A stretch of DNA of 64,000 bases. It comes from Pseudomonas mediterranea CFBP 5447 (GTDB lineage: Bacteria > Pseudomonadota > Gammaproteobacteria > Pseudomonadales > Pseudomonadaceae). The translations under genes and the position numbers were made by a program. Where the stretch lies: assembly GCF_000774145.1 (NCBI RefSeq), contig NZ_KN322985.1, forward strand, positions 650,710-714,709, given 5' to 3'. The notes below the pieces were generated by a model, which ran no database searches, was not told the DNA's origin, and worked only from the letters and a program-made list of their open reading frames with translations. Shown one piece after another: positions 9,467 through 17,738 of the stretch (its first letter is position 1; the number at the start of each line of letters is the position of its first letter).

Positions 9467-10177
9467 ATGACCGACCCGATCCGCCTCTCCAAACGCCTTA
9501 TCGAACTTGTCGGCTGCTCCCGTCGGGAGGCTGAGCTGTTCATCGAAGGTGGCTGGGTCACCGTGGACGGTGAAGTCGTCGACGAGCCGCAATTCAAGGT
9601 CGGCGACCAGCGCGTCGAGCTTGATCCCGAGGCCAAGGCTACCGCGCCGGAGCCGGTGACGATCCTGCTGAACGTCCCGGCCGGCATGGATACAGAGGCC
9701 GCGATGGCCACCCTCAAGCCGGAAACACTGAGCGAAGAACACCGCTTCGGCAAGCGTCCGCTCAAGGGGCATTTCCTGCGCCTGACCGCCAGCGCCGACC
9801 TGCAGGCCAACGCCAGCGGGCTGCTGGTGTTCACCCAGGACTGGAAGATCCTGCGCAAGCTCACCGCCGACGCCGCCAGGATCGAGCAGGAATATGTGGT
9901 GGAAGTCGAAGGCGAGATGGTCGCCCATGGCCTGAATCGCCTGAACCATGGCCTGACCTACAAGGGCAAGGAATTGCCGGCGGTCAAGGCCAGCTGGCAG
10001 AACGAGAACCGCCTGCGCTTCGCCATGAAAAACCCGCAACCGGGCATCCTGGCCCTGCTCTGTCAGGCCGTTGGCCTCAAGGTGGTCGCCATTCGCCGTA
10101 TCCGCATCGGCGGCGTGTCCATCGGCAAGGTACCGCTGGGCCAGTGGCGCTACCTGTCCGCCAAAGAGAAATTCTAA
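9467..10177 (+). CDS. RsuA/RluF-type pseudouridine synthase-like protein, catalytic Asp not conserved
   Basis: A 236-residue protein with an N-terminal S4 RNA-binding domain (residues 4-60, SKRLIELVGCSRREAELFI) and an RsuA-type synthase fold, including the RRIRIGGVSIGKVPLG block near the C terminus that is typical of the family. In active members the nucleophilic Asp sits in GRLDxxTxGLL. Here the matching stretch reads SADLQANASGLLVF, so the aligned Asp position is Gln and the Arg is Asp. It may therefore be an RNA-binding protein that no longer isomerises uridine, or use a shifted Asp. The start MTDPIR was chosen from family-like N terminus. Confidence 0.8.
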   Translation: MTDPIRLSKRLIELVGCSRREAELFIEGGWVTVDGEVVDEPQFKVGDQRVELDPEAKATAPEPVTILLNVPAGMDTEAAMATLKPETLSEEHRFGKRPLKGHFLRLTASADLQANASGLLVFTQDWKILRKLTADAARIEQEYVVEVEGEMVAHGLNRLNHGLTYKGKELPAVKASWQNENRLRFAMKNPQPGILALLCQAVGLKVVAIRRIRIGGVSIGKVPLGQWRYLSAKEKF

Positions 10178-10235
10178 TTTTTTCGGCGCCGCAGCCGGCT
10201 GAGGCGCCCATTGCCGATCGATCAGGATTGCACAC

Positions 10236-10697
10236 ATGATTCACAACGACGTACTGCGCAGCGTGCGCTACATGCTCGACATCAGCGACAAGAAAGTCAT
10301 CGAGATCATCAAGCTGGGCGGCCTGGAAGTGTCCCTCGCGGACCTGGCGGGCTATCTCAAGAAGGATGAAGAAGAAGGTTTTGTGTTCTGCCCTGACGAG
10401 GTCATGGCGCACTTTCTCGATGGCCTGGTGATCTTCAAGCGTGGCAAGGACGAAAGTCGCCCGCCACAGCCCATCGAAGTACCGGTTACCAACAACATCA
10501 TCCTCAAGAAGCTGCGGGTGGCCTTCGAGCTGAAGGAGGACGATCTGCACGCGATCCTCAAGGCCGCCGACTTCCCGGTCTCCAAACCGGAACTGAGCGC
10601 CCTGTTTCGCAAGTTCGGTCACACCAACTACCGTCCGTGTGGCGACCAGTTGCTGCGCAACTTTCTCAAGGGGCTGACGCTGCGCGTCAGAGCTTGA
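10236..10697 (+). CDS. DUF1456 family protein (YehS-like)
   Basis: A 153-residue protein made of two similar DUF1456 repeats: the first begins NDVLRSVRYMLDISDKKVIEIIKLGG and the second NNIILKKLRVAFELKEDDLHAILKAAD, each ending in a short helical segment around a FCPDEVMAHFLDGL or RPCGDQLLRNFLKGL motif. The family is widespread in Gammaproteobacteria and has no established function. It follows the RsuA-like gene by 58 bases and may be co-transcribed with it and with trmO. Confidence 0.9.
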   Translation: MIHNDVLRSVRYMLDISDKKVIEIIKLGGLEVSLADLAGYLKKDEEEGFVFCPDEVMAHFLDGLVIFKRGKDESRPPQPIEVPVTNNIILKKLRVAFELKEDDLHAILKAADFPVSKPELSALFRKFGHTNYRPCGDQLLRNFLKGLTLRVRA

Positions 10698-10707
10698 ACA
10701 ACAGCTA

Positions 10708-10762
10708 TAAGCCTCAAGCGACAAGTTCGAGCTTGCGGCTTTCAGCTTGCAGCTCGAGGCTC
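10708..10762. repeat. Short imperfect repeat rich in CTTGCAGCTTG-type words
   Basis: Inverted and direct copies of AAGCTTGCAGCT-like words between two genes; the same type of sequence recurs at 57917-57995. Looks like a diverged intergenic palindromic repeat family. Confidence 0.45.
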
Positions 10763-10768
10763 TAAAAA

Positions 10769-11467
10769 ATGACCTACAACGTGTCCCCCATCGGTTTCGT
10801 CCGCTCCTGCTTCAAGGAGAAGTTCGCCATCCCCCGCCAACCGCAGCTGGCTCCGGCCGCACGTGGCGTGCTGGAACTGGTGGCGCCGTTCGACCAGGGT
10901 GATGCGGTGCAGGGCCTGGAGCACGTCAGTCACGTCTGGCTGCTGTTCCTGTTTCACCAGGCCCTGGAAGAGAAGCCGCGCTTGAAAGTGCGCCCGCCGC
11001 GCCTGGGCGGCAACAAGTCCATGGGGGTGTTTGCCACCCGCGCCACCCATCGCCCCAACGGCATCGGCCAGTCCGTGGTCAAGCTGGAACGGGTCGAAGC
11101 CGACCGGCTGTGGATCTCGGGCATCGATCTGCTGGACGGCACACCGGTGCTGGACATCAAGCCCTACGTGCCCTACGCCGACATCATCGGCTCGGCCACC
11201 AACGACATCGCCAGCGCGGCGCCTGGGTTGATTCCGGTGCAGTGGACGGACTCTGCACTGCTTCAGGCAAGAAATCATGCCATGCGCCTGGAGGAACCCC
11301 TGGTGGAGCTGATCGAGCAATGCCTGGCCCAGGACCCACGCCCGGCGTACCAGACTCCTGCTGCCGAACGGGAGTATGGTGCGCAGTTCTGGGATCTGGA
11401 TGTCCGTTGGCATTACCCGCAACCGGGGTCGATCCGGGTGCTGGAGGTCGTTCCCGTCCGGGCATGA
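10769..11467 (+). CDS. trmO: tRNA (N6-threonylcarbamoyladenosine37-N6)-methyltransferase TrmO
   Basis: A 232-residue protein of the YaeB/TsaA/VirR family. The core motifs are GFVRSCFKEKFAIPRQP near the N terminus, HVSHVWLLFLFH near residue 51 and RATHRPNGIGQS near residue 91, all hallmarks of the SAM-dependent beta-barrel methyltransferase TrmO that methylates t6A37 in certain tRNAs. The C-terminal domain (PRPAYQ) is also present. A strong terminator follows. Confidence 0.95.
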   Translation: MTYNVSPIGFVRSCFKEKFAIPRQPQLAPAARGVLELVAPFDQGDAVQGLEHVSHVWLLFLFHQALEEKPRLKVRPPRLGGNKSMGVFATRATHRPNGIGQSVVKLERVEADRLWISGIDLLDGTPVLDIKPYVPYADIIGSATNDIASAAPGLIPVQWTDSALLQARNHAMRLEEPLVELIEQCLAQDPRPAYQTPAAEREYGAQFWDLDVRWHYPQPGSIRVLEVVPVRA

Positions 11468-11479
11468 CCGCCGGAAACG

Positions 11480-11520
11480 AAAAAGCCCGCGTTGCCTTTA
11501 TCAGGCAACGGGGGCTTTTT
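11480..11520 (+). terminator. Rho-independent terminator after trmO
   Basis: AAAAAGCCCGCGTTGCC pairs with GGCAACGGGGGCTTTTT around a short loop; single mismatch in the stem. Confidence 0.85.
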
Positions 11521-11529
11521 CATGAAGCT

Positions 11530-11642
11530 GGGATCGTGCCCACGCTCTGCGTGGGCATGCCGCAACGGACGCTCTGCGTTCGGCTCTTTGGGACGCGAAG
11601 CGTCCCTGGCTGCGTTCCCACGCAGAGCGTGGGAACGATCCG
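11530..11642. repeat. Inverted pair of CCCACGCTCTGCGTGGG repeats
   Basis: Two copies of a GATCGT-CCCACGC-TCT-GCGTGGG palindrome face each other, with GGACGC(TCT)GCGT and GGGACGC-GAAGCGTCCC palindromes between. This is an intergenic repeat pair distinct from the REP family seen elsewhere in the window. It lies between convergent trmO and fpr. Confidence 0.75.
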
Positions 11643-11643
11643 C

Positions 11644-12423
11644 TTACTTCTCTACGAACGCCCGCTCGATCAGGTAGTCACCCGGCTCGCGCATACGCGG
11701 CGAAACGGTCAGGCCGAAGCTGTTGAGCACTTCGCTGGTTTCATCCAGCATGCTCGGGCTGCCGCACAGCATGGCGCGGTCGTCCTGCGGGTTGATCGGT
11801 GGCAGGCCGATGTCGCGGAACAGCTTGCCACTGCGCATCAGGTCGGTCAGGCGGCCTTCGTTCTCGAAGGGCTCGCGGGTCACGGTCGGGTAGTAGATCA
11901 GCTTGTCGCGCAGCGCTTCGCCGAAGAATTCGTTCTGCGGCAGGTGCTCGGTGATGAATTCGCGGTAGGCGACTTCATTGACGTAACGAACGCCGTGGCA
12001 CAGGATCACTTTTTCGAAACGCTCGTAGGTTTCCGGATCCTGGATAACGCTCATGAACGGCGCCAGGCCGGTACCGGTGCTGAGCAGGTACAGGTGTTTG
12101 CCGGGCTTGAGGTCGTCCAGCACCAGGGTGCCAGTAGGCTTCTTGCTGATGATGATCTCGTCGCCTTCCTTCAGATGCTGCAACTGGGAAGTCAGCGGGC
12201 CATCAGGCACCTTGATGCTGAAGAACTCGAGATGCTCTTCCCAGTTCGGGCTGGCGATCGAGTAGGCACGCATGAGCGGGCGGCCATTGGGCTGTTGCAG
12301 GCCGATCATCACGAACTGACCGTTCTCGAAGCGCAGGCCCGGATCGCGGGTGCACTTGAAGCTGAACAGAGTGTCGTTCCAGTGATGAACACTGAGGACA
12401 CGCTCGTGGTTCATGTTGCTCAT
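11644..12423 (-). CDS. fpr: Ferredoxin/flavodoxin-NADP+ reductase Fpr
   Basis: A 259-residue FAD enzyme that exchanges electrons between NADPH and ferredoxin or flavodoxin. The FAD-binding motif RAYSIASP is near residue 52, the NADP-binding block LYLLSTGTGLAPF near residue 110, and the protein ends in the family tail FVEK. The start MSNMNHERV has AGGAG eleven bases upstream. Divergent from the LysR gene finR, an arrangement described in P. putida where FinR activates fpr during oxidative stress. Confidence 0.95.
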   Translation of the reverse strand: MSNMNHERVLSVHHWNDTLFSFKCTRDPGLRFENGQFVMIGLQQPNGRPLMRAYSIASPNWEEHLEFFSIKVPDGPLTSQLQHLKEGDEIIISKKPTGTLVLDDLKPGKHLYLLSTGTGLAPFMSVIQDPETYERFEKVILCHGVRYVNEVAYREFITEHLPQNEFFGEALRDKLIYYPTVTREPFENEGRLTDLMRSGKLFRDIGLPPINPQDDRAMLCGSPSMLDETSEVLNSFGLTVSPRMREPGDYLIERAFVEK

Positions 12424-12512
12424 GTACGGGGGACTCCTGGGAATAATGCCTGCGTCGTTATATGCGCATTTGCATCGCATTCTAATGGCGACGACAATAT
12501 CTGTTAACTGAA

Positions 12513-12524
12513 TTATCAAGATAA
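12513..12524. promoter_or_regulatory. Candidate operator dyad in the fpr-finR spacer
   Basis: The perfect dyad TTATC-AA-GATAA lies 20 bases before finR. A second palindrome, ATATCGATAT, overlaps the finR start codon. A LysR-type regulator would be expected to bind in this spacer, but which of these, if either, is its site is not established. Confidence 0.35.
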
Positions 12525-12544
12525 GGGTTATCGGTTATATCGAT

Positions 12545-13471
12545 ATGCGATTTACTCTACGTCAACTCCAGGTCTTCGTCGCCGTCGCCCAGCAAGAGAG
12601 CGTCTCCCGTGCTGCGGGCCAGCTCAACCTGTCGCAATCGGCCGCCAGCACCTCCATTACCGAACTGGAACGGCAATCCAGCTGCCAGTTGTTCGACCGC
12701 GCCGGCAAGCGCCTGAGCCTCAATGCCCTGGGCAAACAGCTGCTGCCCCAGGCCGTGGCGCTGCTGGACCAGGCCAAGGAGATCGAAGACCTGCTCAACG
12801 GCAAGTCCGGCTTCGGCTCACTGGCAGTCGGCGCGACCCTGACCATCGGCAACTACCTGGCGACCCTGCTGATCGGCGGCTTCATGCAGCGCCATCCGGA
12901 AAGCCAGGTGAAGCTGCACGTGCAGAACACTGCCAATATCGTGCACCAGGTCGCCCACTATGAAATTGATCTGGGTCTAATCGAGGGCGATTGCAACCAC
13001 CCGGACATCGAGGTACAGAGCTGGGTCGAGGACGAGTTGGTGGTGTTTTGCGCGCCCCAGCACCCGCTGGCCAAGCGCGGTCAGACGACCATGGAGGCGT
13101 TGACCCACGAGGCATGGATCCTGCGGGAACAGGGTTCCGGCACCCGCCTGACGTTCGACCAAGCCATGCGCCACCATCGCAGCGCGCTGAACATCCGCCT
13201 GGAGCTGGAACACACCGAAGCTATCAAGCGCGCCGTGGAATCCGGCCTGGGGATTGGCTGCATCTCGCGCCTGGCGTTGCGCGATGCATTCCGGCGCGGC
13301 AGCCTGGTGCCGGTGGAAACGCCGGACATGGACCTGGCGCGGCAATTCTATTTCATCTGGCACAAGCAGAAATACCAGACCTCGGCGATGCGCGAATTCC
13401 TCGAGCTGTGCCGGGCATTCACCGCCGGGGCACAGCGCAGCGACGAAATCGTCCTGCCGACCATCGCCTGA
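12545..13471 (+). CDS. finR: LysR-family regulator FinR
   Basis: A 308-residue LysR-type regulator. The winged helix-turn-helix covers residues 3-60 (SVSRAAGQLNLSQSAASTSI), followed by an effector-binding domain. The divergent position next to fpr matches finR of P. putida, which senses redox stress and activates fpr. The start MRFTLRQLQVF is the usual LysR N terminus although only a distant AAGGG precedes it. The gene ends inside a long palindrome. Confidence 0.85.
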   Translation: MRFTLRQLQVFVAVAQQESVSRAAGQLNLSQSAASTSITELERQSSCQLFDRAGKRLSLNALGKQLLPQAVALLDQAKEIEDLLNGKSGFGSLAVGATLTIGNYLATLLIGGFMQRHPESQVKLHVQNTANIVHQVAHYEIDLGLIEGDCNHPDIEVQSWVEDELVVFCAPQHPLAKRGQTTMEALTHEAWILREQGSGTRLTFDQAMRHHRSALNIRLELEHTEAIKRAVESGLGIGCISRLALRDAFRRGSLVPVETPDMDLARQFYFIWHKQKYQTSAMREFLELCRAFTAGAQRSDEIVLPTIA

Positions 13472-13525
13472 CTAGTGGCCTGTACGGTTAATTTGAGTAC
13501 TCGAATTAACCGTACAGGCCACTAG
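13472..13525. repeat. 54-base near-perfect palindrome between convergent finR and dgkA
   Basis: Two 22-base arms (CTAGTGGCCTGTACGGTTAATT and its complement, split here as CTAGTGGCCTG and TACGGTTAATT) flank a centre containing the palindrome GAGTACTC; only one position pair mismatches. It begins directly after the finR stop and contains the dgkA stop codon in its far arm. It could act as a bidirectional terminator, though no T tail is evident. Confidence 0.9.
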
Positions 13526-13884
13526 AGCAGCACCAGGCCCCACACCAGGGCAATCATGGTCAAGGCGACAAGCTGGGCGGCACTGCCCATGTCCTTGGCG
13601 TTTTTCGACAACGGGTGCAGCTCCAGGGAAATGCGGTCGATGGCCGCTTCCACTGCCGAGTTCAGCAACTCCACGATCAACGCCAGCAGGCAGACCGCGA
13701 TCAGCAGCGCCTGCTCGACACGGCTGACGTTCAGGAAGAACGACAGCGGAATGAGGATGACATTGAGCAGCACCAGTTGACGGAATGCCGCTTCGCCGGT
13801 GAAGGCGGCACGCAGGCCATCCAGGGAGTAGCCGGAAGCATTCAGGATGCGTTTCAGGCCGGTTTGGCCTTTAAAAGGAGACAT
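13522..13884 (-). CDS. dgkA: Diacylglycerol kinase DgkA
   Basis: A 120-residue integral membrane kinase that recycles diacylglycerol to phosphatidic acid. The active-site block ELLNSAVEAAID followed by KNAKDMGSAAQ is intact, and three transmembrane helices are visible. Length matches the family. It lies next to the response-regulator gene erdR, as in P. aeruginosa (PA3603-PA3604). Confidence 0.96.
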   Translation of the reverse strand: MSPFKGQTGLKRILNASGYSLDGLRAAFTGEAAFRQLVLLNVILIPLSFFLNVSRVEQALLIAVCLLALIVELLNSAVEAAIDRISLELHPLSKNAKDMGSAAQLVALTMIALVWGLVLL

Positions 13885-13955
13885 AGAATGGGCAACTGAT
13901 TGAAAGAAGTGGGAAAGCTAATCCAACCCTAGTCAAAAAAGCGTGAATAAATGCG

Positions 13956-14609
13956 CTATGACTGCGGTGAAATTGACTCAAGTTGTTGCAGCAACAAGGC
14001 CGCCTGAGTTCGGGTACGCACATTCAGTTTACGAAAGATCGCCGTCACGTGGGCCTTGATAGTGGCCTCCGAGACGTTCAACTCATAAGCAATCTGCTTG
14101 TTCAACAGGCCTTCGCAAACCATGGTCAACACCCGGAACTGCTGCGGCGTGAGACTGGCCAGGCCTTCGCTGGCCGCCTTGGCCTCCTCGGACACGCTCA
14201 CCGCTTCGAACGCCTGGGGCGGCCAGGCGGCATCGCCGTCCAGGACTTTTCTCACAGCCTGCTGAATCGTCTCCAGGGAACTCGACTTGGGTATGAACCC
14301 ACTGGCTCCGAACTCTCGAGCCTTGACCATCACCGACGCCTCTTCCTGGGCGGACACCATCACCACCGGAATCTGCGGATACTGCCCCCGCAACAGCACC
14401 AGCCCGGAAAAACCGTACGCGCCAGGCATATTCAGGTCCAGCAGGACGAGGTCCCAGTCGGCCTTTTCGGTCAACCGGGTCTCCAGTTCCGCAATACTGG
14501 CCACCTCCGTCAGCCGGACAGCCGGGCCAAGACCCAGGGTCACTGCCTGATGCAACGCGCTGCGAAAGAGCGGATGGTCATCGGCGATCAGGATTTCGTA
14601 TGTGGCCAT
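13956..14609 (-). CDS. erdR: NarL/FixJ-type response regulator ErdR
   Basis: A 217-residue response regulator. The receiver domain has the acidic pair DD at residues 10-11 and phospho-acceptor Asp58 (LVLLDLNMPG); the C-terminal LuxR-type helix-turn-helix spans about residues 150-210 (LTPQQFRVLTMVCEGLLNKQIA). Sequence and position beside dgkA match ErdR (PA3604), which controls ethanol oxidation and acetyl-CoA synthetase in P. aeruginosa. No sensor kinase gene is adjacent. Confidence 0.88.
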   Translation of the reverse strand: MATYEILIADDHPLFRSALHQAVTLGLGPAVRLTEVASIAELETRLTEKADWDLVLLDLNMPGAYGFSGLVLLRGQYPQIPVVMVSAQEEASVMVKAREFGASGFIPKSSSLETIQQAVRKVLDGDAAWPPQAFEAVSVSEEAKAASEGLASLTPQQFRVLTMVCEGLLNKQIAYELNVSEATIKAHVTAIFRKLNVRTRTQAALLLQQLESISPQS

Positions 14610-14782
14610 TTTTCAAATGATCCTGTTTTTATGGGAGACCCGATGCAATCGCGCCTCGCCAAAACAACTCAAGACATCGCGCAGCGTTTCGAACTTCGGC
14701 CGCTCCCTGGTCGGCGCCAAGCATGCCCAGCGAAGCCGGGGTGGTCAAGCAGCAAGGCCATCACTGCCTTGAGTATGCGCCA

Positions 14783-15529
14783 CTATTGGGCCAATGCTGT
14801 TTGAGACACACGGATGAAGGGTTGCAGCTCGGCGTGAGCCGGCGTCGACACATCCATTTCCTGCTGCCGCTTGGCACCCAGGTAATGCTGGCTGAACACA
14901 TCGAAATAAGCGTCCAGGGCCGACGCAGCGTCAGTGTCCCCGGCCAATTCAAGGCACAACGCCGCCACTTCGGCGGTGCACAAATGTTCGCTGCGGGTCG
15001 AACGGCGCAAACGGTAGCGCGACAGCTTGTCGGGCTGCAGGCTGAGGATCGGCAAGCGGTCGAAATACGGACTCTTGCGGAAGATCTTGCGCGCCTCCGT
15101 CCAGGTTGCATCCAGCAGAATGAACAGTGGTCGCCTGGAACGATCCAGGTCCACCGTCTGGGTGACCCGCGACGGCTCGACATATTCCCCGGGAAATACC
15201 AGGTAGGGCTGCCATTGCGGGTCGTCGAGCAGCGCCAGCAATTGCGGGTCGACTTCAGTGCGCGACCAGATGAAGGCATGGTTGTCACGCACCACATCGG
15301 CGATCAGCCAGCCGGTGTTGCTCGGCTTGAACACTTCCTTGTTGGTCATGATCAGGCAAACCCCGGAGCGGGTGTCGACGCTCGGACGCCAGGCGCACAG
15401 GCAGTGGCTTTCGATCACCCGGCAGGCGTTGCATCGGGGCGCGCGCCAGCCACGGGCCTGTAGCGGCTTGATGCCCTCATCGATGCGCTGATCGCGCAGG
15501 CGGGCTACGGCGTTAGGGGCATGATTCAT
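14783..15529 (-). CDS. DTW-domain tRNA-uridine aminocarboxypropyltransferase
   Basis: A 248-residue protein of the DTW/TapT (YfiP) family, which adds the 3-amino-3-carboxypropyl group to tRNA uridine (acp3U47 in E. coli). The signature appears as LLDATWTEARK near residue 142, with N-terminal zinc-type cysteines (APRCNACRVIESHCLC). The start MNHAPN is preferred over an in-frame codon 51 bases upstream because it matches family length. The 173-base spacer to erdR shows no further gene. Confidence 0.88.
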   Translation of the reverse strand: MNHAPNAVARLRDQRIDEGIKPLQARGWRAPRCNACRVIESHCLCAWRPSVDTRSGVCLIMTNKEVFKPSNTGWLIADVVRDNHAFIWSRTEVDPQLLALLDDPQWQPYLVFPGEYVEPSRVTQTVDLDRSRRPLFILLDATWTEARKIFRKSPYFDRLPILSLQPDKLSRYRLRRSTRSEHLCTAEVAALCLELAGDTDAASALDAYFDVFSQHYLGAKRQQEMDVSTPAHAELQPFIRVSQTALAQ

Positions 15530-15641
15530 CGTGGGCAACGCCGACGAACAAAAGAACTCGACACGAACGACACTCGGCAAGGCAATAAAGGCCGGCAGTC
15601 TACCAGAGCGCGCAAACCTGTACCGTCCACCCCGCCTCCCC

Positions 15642-15647
15642 TATAAT
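15642..15647 (+). promoter_or_regulatory. Candidate -10 element
   Basis: TATAAT, 67 bases before the PA3611-like start codon. No good -35 is seen at the usual distance. Confidence 0.35.
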
Positions 15648-15713
15648 TTGCCGCCACTGAACGCACAGTCACGTGACCGGTCGAATTAGCCGTCACTGAA
15701 CCAGGAGAGTTTC

Positions 15714-16136
15714 ATGCTGCGCCTTACCGTCCCTACCGTTGCCGTTCTGCTGGCTACGTCCTTCAGCGCCCAGGCTGCCTCGCTGAAAGAACTCGAACTG
15801 AACAAGATGCTGCAGAACGTCGCCGCGGAAAGCAGCGTCGGCACCCCGCGGGCAATCAACGAAGACATTCTCGACCAGGGCTATACCGTCGAAGGCACGG
15901 AGTTGATCAACCATCTCAGTGTGCAAAGCAGCCATGCCCAGCAAATGCGCGCTGACCCCAAGGCGGTGTATTTCCAGTTGGGTGCCAGGGTCTGTACCAA
16001 CCCAGGGTTCCGCAAACTGATGGCCAAGGGCGCAACCATGCGCTACGAGTTCACCGAGGTGAAGACCAATCGCCCGGTGGCCACCGAACGTTTCCAGGAA
16101 TCGGATTGCCCGAAACCGGCCAAGACCAAGAAATAA
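15714..16136 (+). CDS. Secreted PA3611-like protein (quorum-sensing-regulated virulence factor family)
   Basis: A 140-residue protein with a Sec signal peptide (residues 1-21, cleavage after AQA). The mature part has one clear Cys pair candidate (C near 97 in ARVCTNPG and C near 134 in ESDCPK) and ends in a basic tail. It matches the family of PA3611, which is quorum-sensing controlled in P. aeruginosa; its molecular function is not known. AGGAG stands eight bases before the ATG. Confidence 0.85.
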   Translation: MLRLTVPTVAVLLATSFSAQAASLKELELNKMLQNVAAESSVGTPRAINEDILDQGYTVEGTELINHLSVQSSHAQQMRADPKAVYFQLGARVCTNPGFRKLMAKGATMRYEFTEVKTNRPVATERFQESDCPKPAKTKK

Positions 16137-16139
16137 TCA

Positions 16140-16340
16140 TTAGCCACACAGGCCGCTGTCGCGCCGCTGCTCATCGTCGGCGCGCAGCTCCGCCACCAGT
16201 GCCTGTAGGTAGCGCGAGCGCCAGGCCCGGCCTTCCAGACGGCGGCAACATTCTTCCTCGAGACTGACCCGATTGGCCTGAGCCGCTTCCAACAGCGCCA
16301 GATACAACTGCCTGTCGAGTTCCAGAGTCACCCTGGTCAT
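16140..16340 (-). CDS. Small ribbon-helix-helix-like protein
   Basis: A 66-residue protein beginning MTRVTLELDRQLYLALLEAAQANRVSLEEE split as beta strand then two helices, the pattern of a ribbon-helix-helix DNA-binding domain. The C-terminal half is Arg-rich. It converges on the PA3611-like gene with a three-base gap. No partner toxin gene is next to it. Function unknown. Confidence 0.6.
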   Translation of the reverse strand: MTRVTLELDRQLYLALLEAAQANRVSLEEECCRRLEGRAWRSRYLQALVAELRADDEQRRDSGLCG

Positions 16341-16575
16341 CTTTCCCGCCTCCTTGCCCGATCTGCCTCAATCCATCGCGTGGCCCAGCCGTGGGCATCG
16401 AATTGCATGGCACGCCTGTTATCAGTAAACCAGAGCGGCACGTACCCGGCCGGCATTCAGACGAGCGGTGGGGTCGTTGACTGCTTGTTGCCAACTGTCA
16501 CTTTCGAGGGCCATGATCAGGGCAGCGAAGATCAACGCGAGGGTCTAGGATTCAGAAGTAAGAAGGAGTAGCTGA

Positions 16576-17694
16576 ATGCCTTATAAACCGAATGACCAGC
16601 TCAGTCGTCATTTTGAGAACCATGGCCACGACCTTACGCGCAAGGTCGAAGAGCAACTCAACCTGGTATCGCCCGACAGCCCGAACCTTCCCATCTACCG
16701 CGACATGATCCTGACCGTGCTGCGCATGGCCCAGGAAGATCACAACCGCTGGAATGCCAAGATCACCCTGCAGGCACTGCGAGAGCTGGAACATGCATTT
16801 CGCACGCTGGAACAGTTCAAGGGCCGACGCAAGGTCACCGTTTTCGGCTCGGCCCGAACGCCTATCGAACACCCACTGTATGGCTTGGCCCGTGAACTGG
16901 GGGCGGCGCTGGCCCGCTCGGACATGATGGTCATCACCGGTGCCGGCGGCGGCATCATGGCCGCCGCCCATGAAGGTGCGGGCCGCGAGCACAGCCTGGG
17001 ATTCAACATCACCCTGCCTTTCGAGCAGCATGCAAACCCGACGGTCGAAGGCACGCCGAACCTGCTGCCGTTCCACTTTTTCTTCACACGCAAACTATTC
17101 TTCGTCAAGGAGGCCGACGCCCTGGTGCTCTGTCCGGGCGGCTTCGGCACCCTTGATGAAGCCCTGGAAGTCCTGACGCTGGTGCAGACGGGAAAAAGCC
17201 CGCTAGTGCCGGTGGTGTTGCTGGATGCGCCGGGGGGTAAATTCTGGCAAAGCGCCCTGGACTTCATCCACGAACAACTGGAAGAAAACCGCTACATCCT
17301 GCCCACCGACATGAAACTGATGCGGCTGGTGCACACCGCCGAAGACGCCGTGGAGGAAATCAACCAGTTCTACCGCAACTTCCACTCCAGCCGCTGGCTC
17401 AAGCACCAGTTCGTGATCCGCATGAACCATAAGCTCAACGAACAGGCCATGGCCCGGATACAGATCGAGTTCGCCGACCTGTGCCTGAATGACTGCTTTT
17501 ATCAACAAGGCTACAGCGGCGAAGAGCAGGACGAGGCCCGATTCAGCCATTTGACGCGACTGGCGTTCAATTTCAACGCCCGCAACCAGGGGCGATTAAG
17601 AGAACTGGTGGACTACATCAACCTGCCGGAAAATTGGGCCGCGCCCTCCACCGAGGTGCACCCTCTGACATGGGAACCCATCAAGGTAACCTGA
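16576..17694 (+). CDS. LOG-family (TIGR00730-like) nucleotide-binding protein
   Basis: A 372-residue protein with a central Rossmann-like LOG domain. The family motif PGGFGTLDE is near residue 193, and VFGSART and GAGGGIMAAAHEGA mark the nucleotide-binding part. LOG proteins include cytokinin-activating 5'-monophosphate phosphoribohydrolases; this longer form has extra N- and C-terminal regions and its substrate is unknown. AAGGAG is well placed before the ATG. Confidence 0.88.
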   Translation: MPYKPNDQLSRHFENHGHDLTRKVEEQLNLVSPDSPNLPIYRDMILTVLRMAQEDHNRWNAKITLQALRELEHAFRTLEQFKGRRKVTVFGSARTPIEHPLYGLARELGAALARSDMMVITGAGGGIMAAAHEGAGREHSLGFNITLPFEQHANPTVEGTPNLLPFHFFFTRKLFFVKEADALVLCPGGFGTLDEALEVLTLVQTGKSPLVPVVLLDAPGGKFWQSALDFIHEQLEENRYILPTDMKLMRLVHTAEDAVEEINQFYRNFHSSRWLKHQFVIRMNHKLNEQAMARIQIEFADLCLNDCFYQQGYSGEEQDEARFSHLTRLAFNFNARNQGRLRELVDYINLPENWAAPSTEVHPLTWEPIKVT

Positions 17695-17700
17695 ACCCAT

Positions 17701-17734
17701 AAAAAACGGCCCGCTATCGAAATAGCGGGCCGTT
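17701..17734. terminator. Bidirectional terminator between LOG gene and recX
   Basis: AAACGGCCCGCTAT / ATAGCGGGCCGTTT stem with a CGAA loop; A and T runs on both sides serve both convergent genes. Confidence 0.85.
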
Positions 17735-17738
17735 TCAT

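Noticed and set aside
13472..13525. The long palindrome considered as an insertion-sequence terminal repeat pair
   Set aside because: The arms are almost adjacent with no transposase between them and no flanking target duplication is evident.
14642..14803. A 53-codon plus-strand frame between erdR and the DTW gene
   Set aside because: Weak start context, no recognisable similarity, and it runs into the 3' end of the DTW gene on the other strand.
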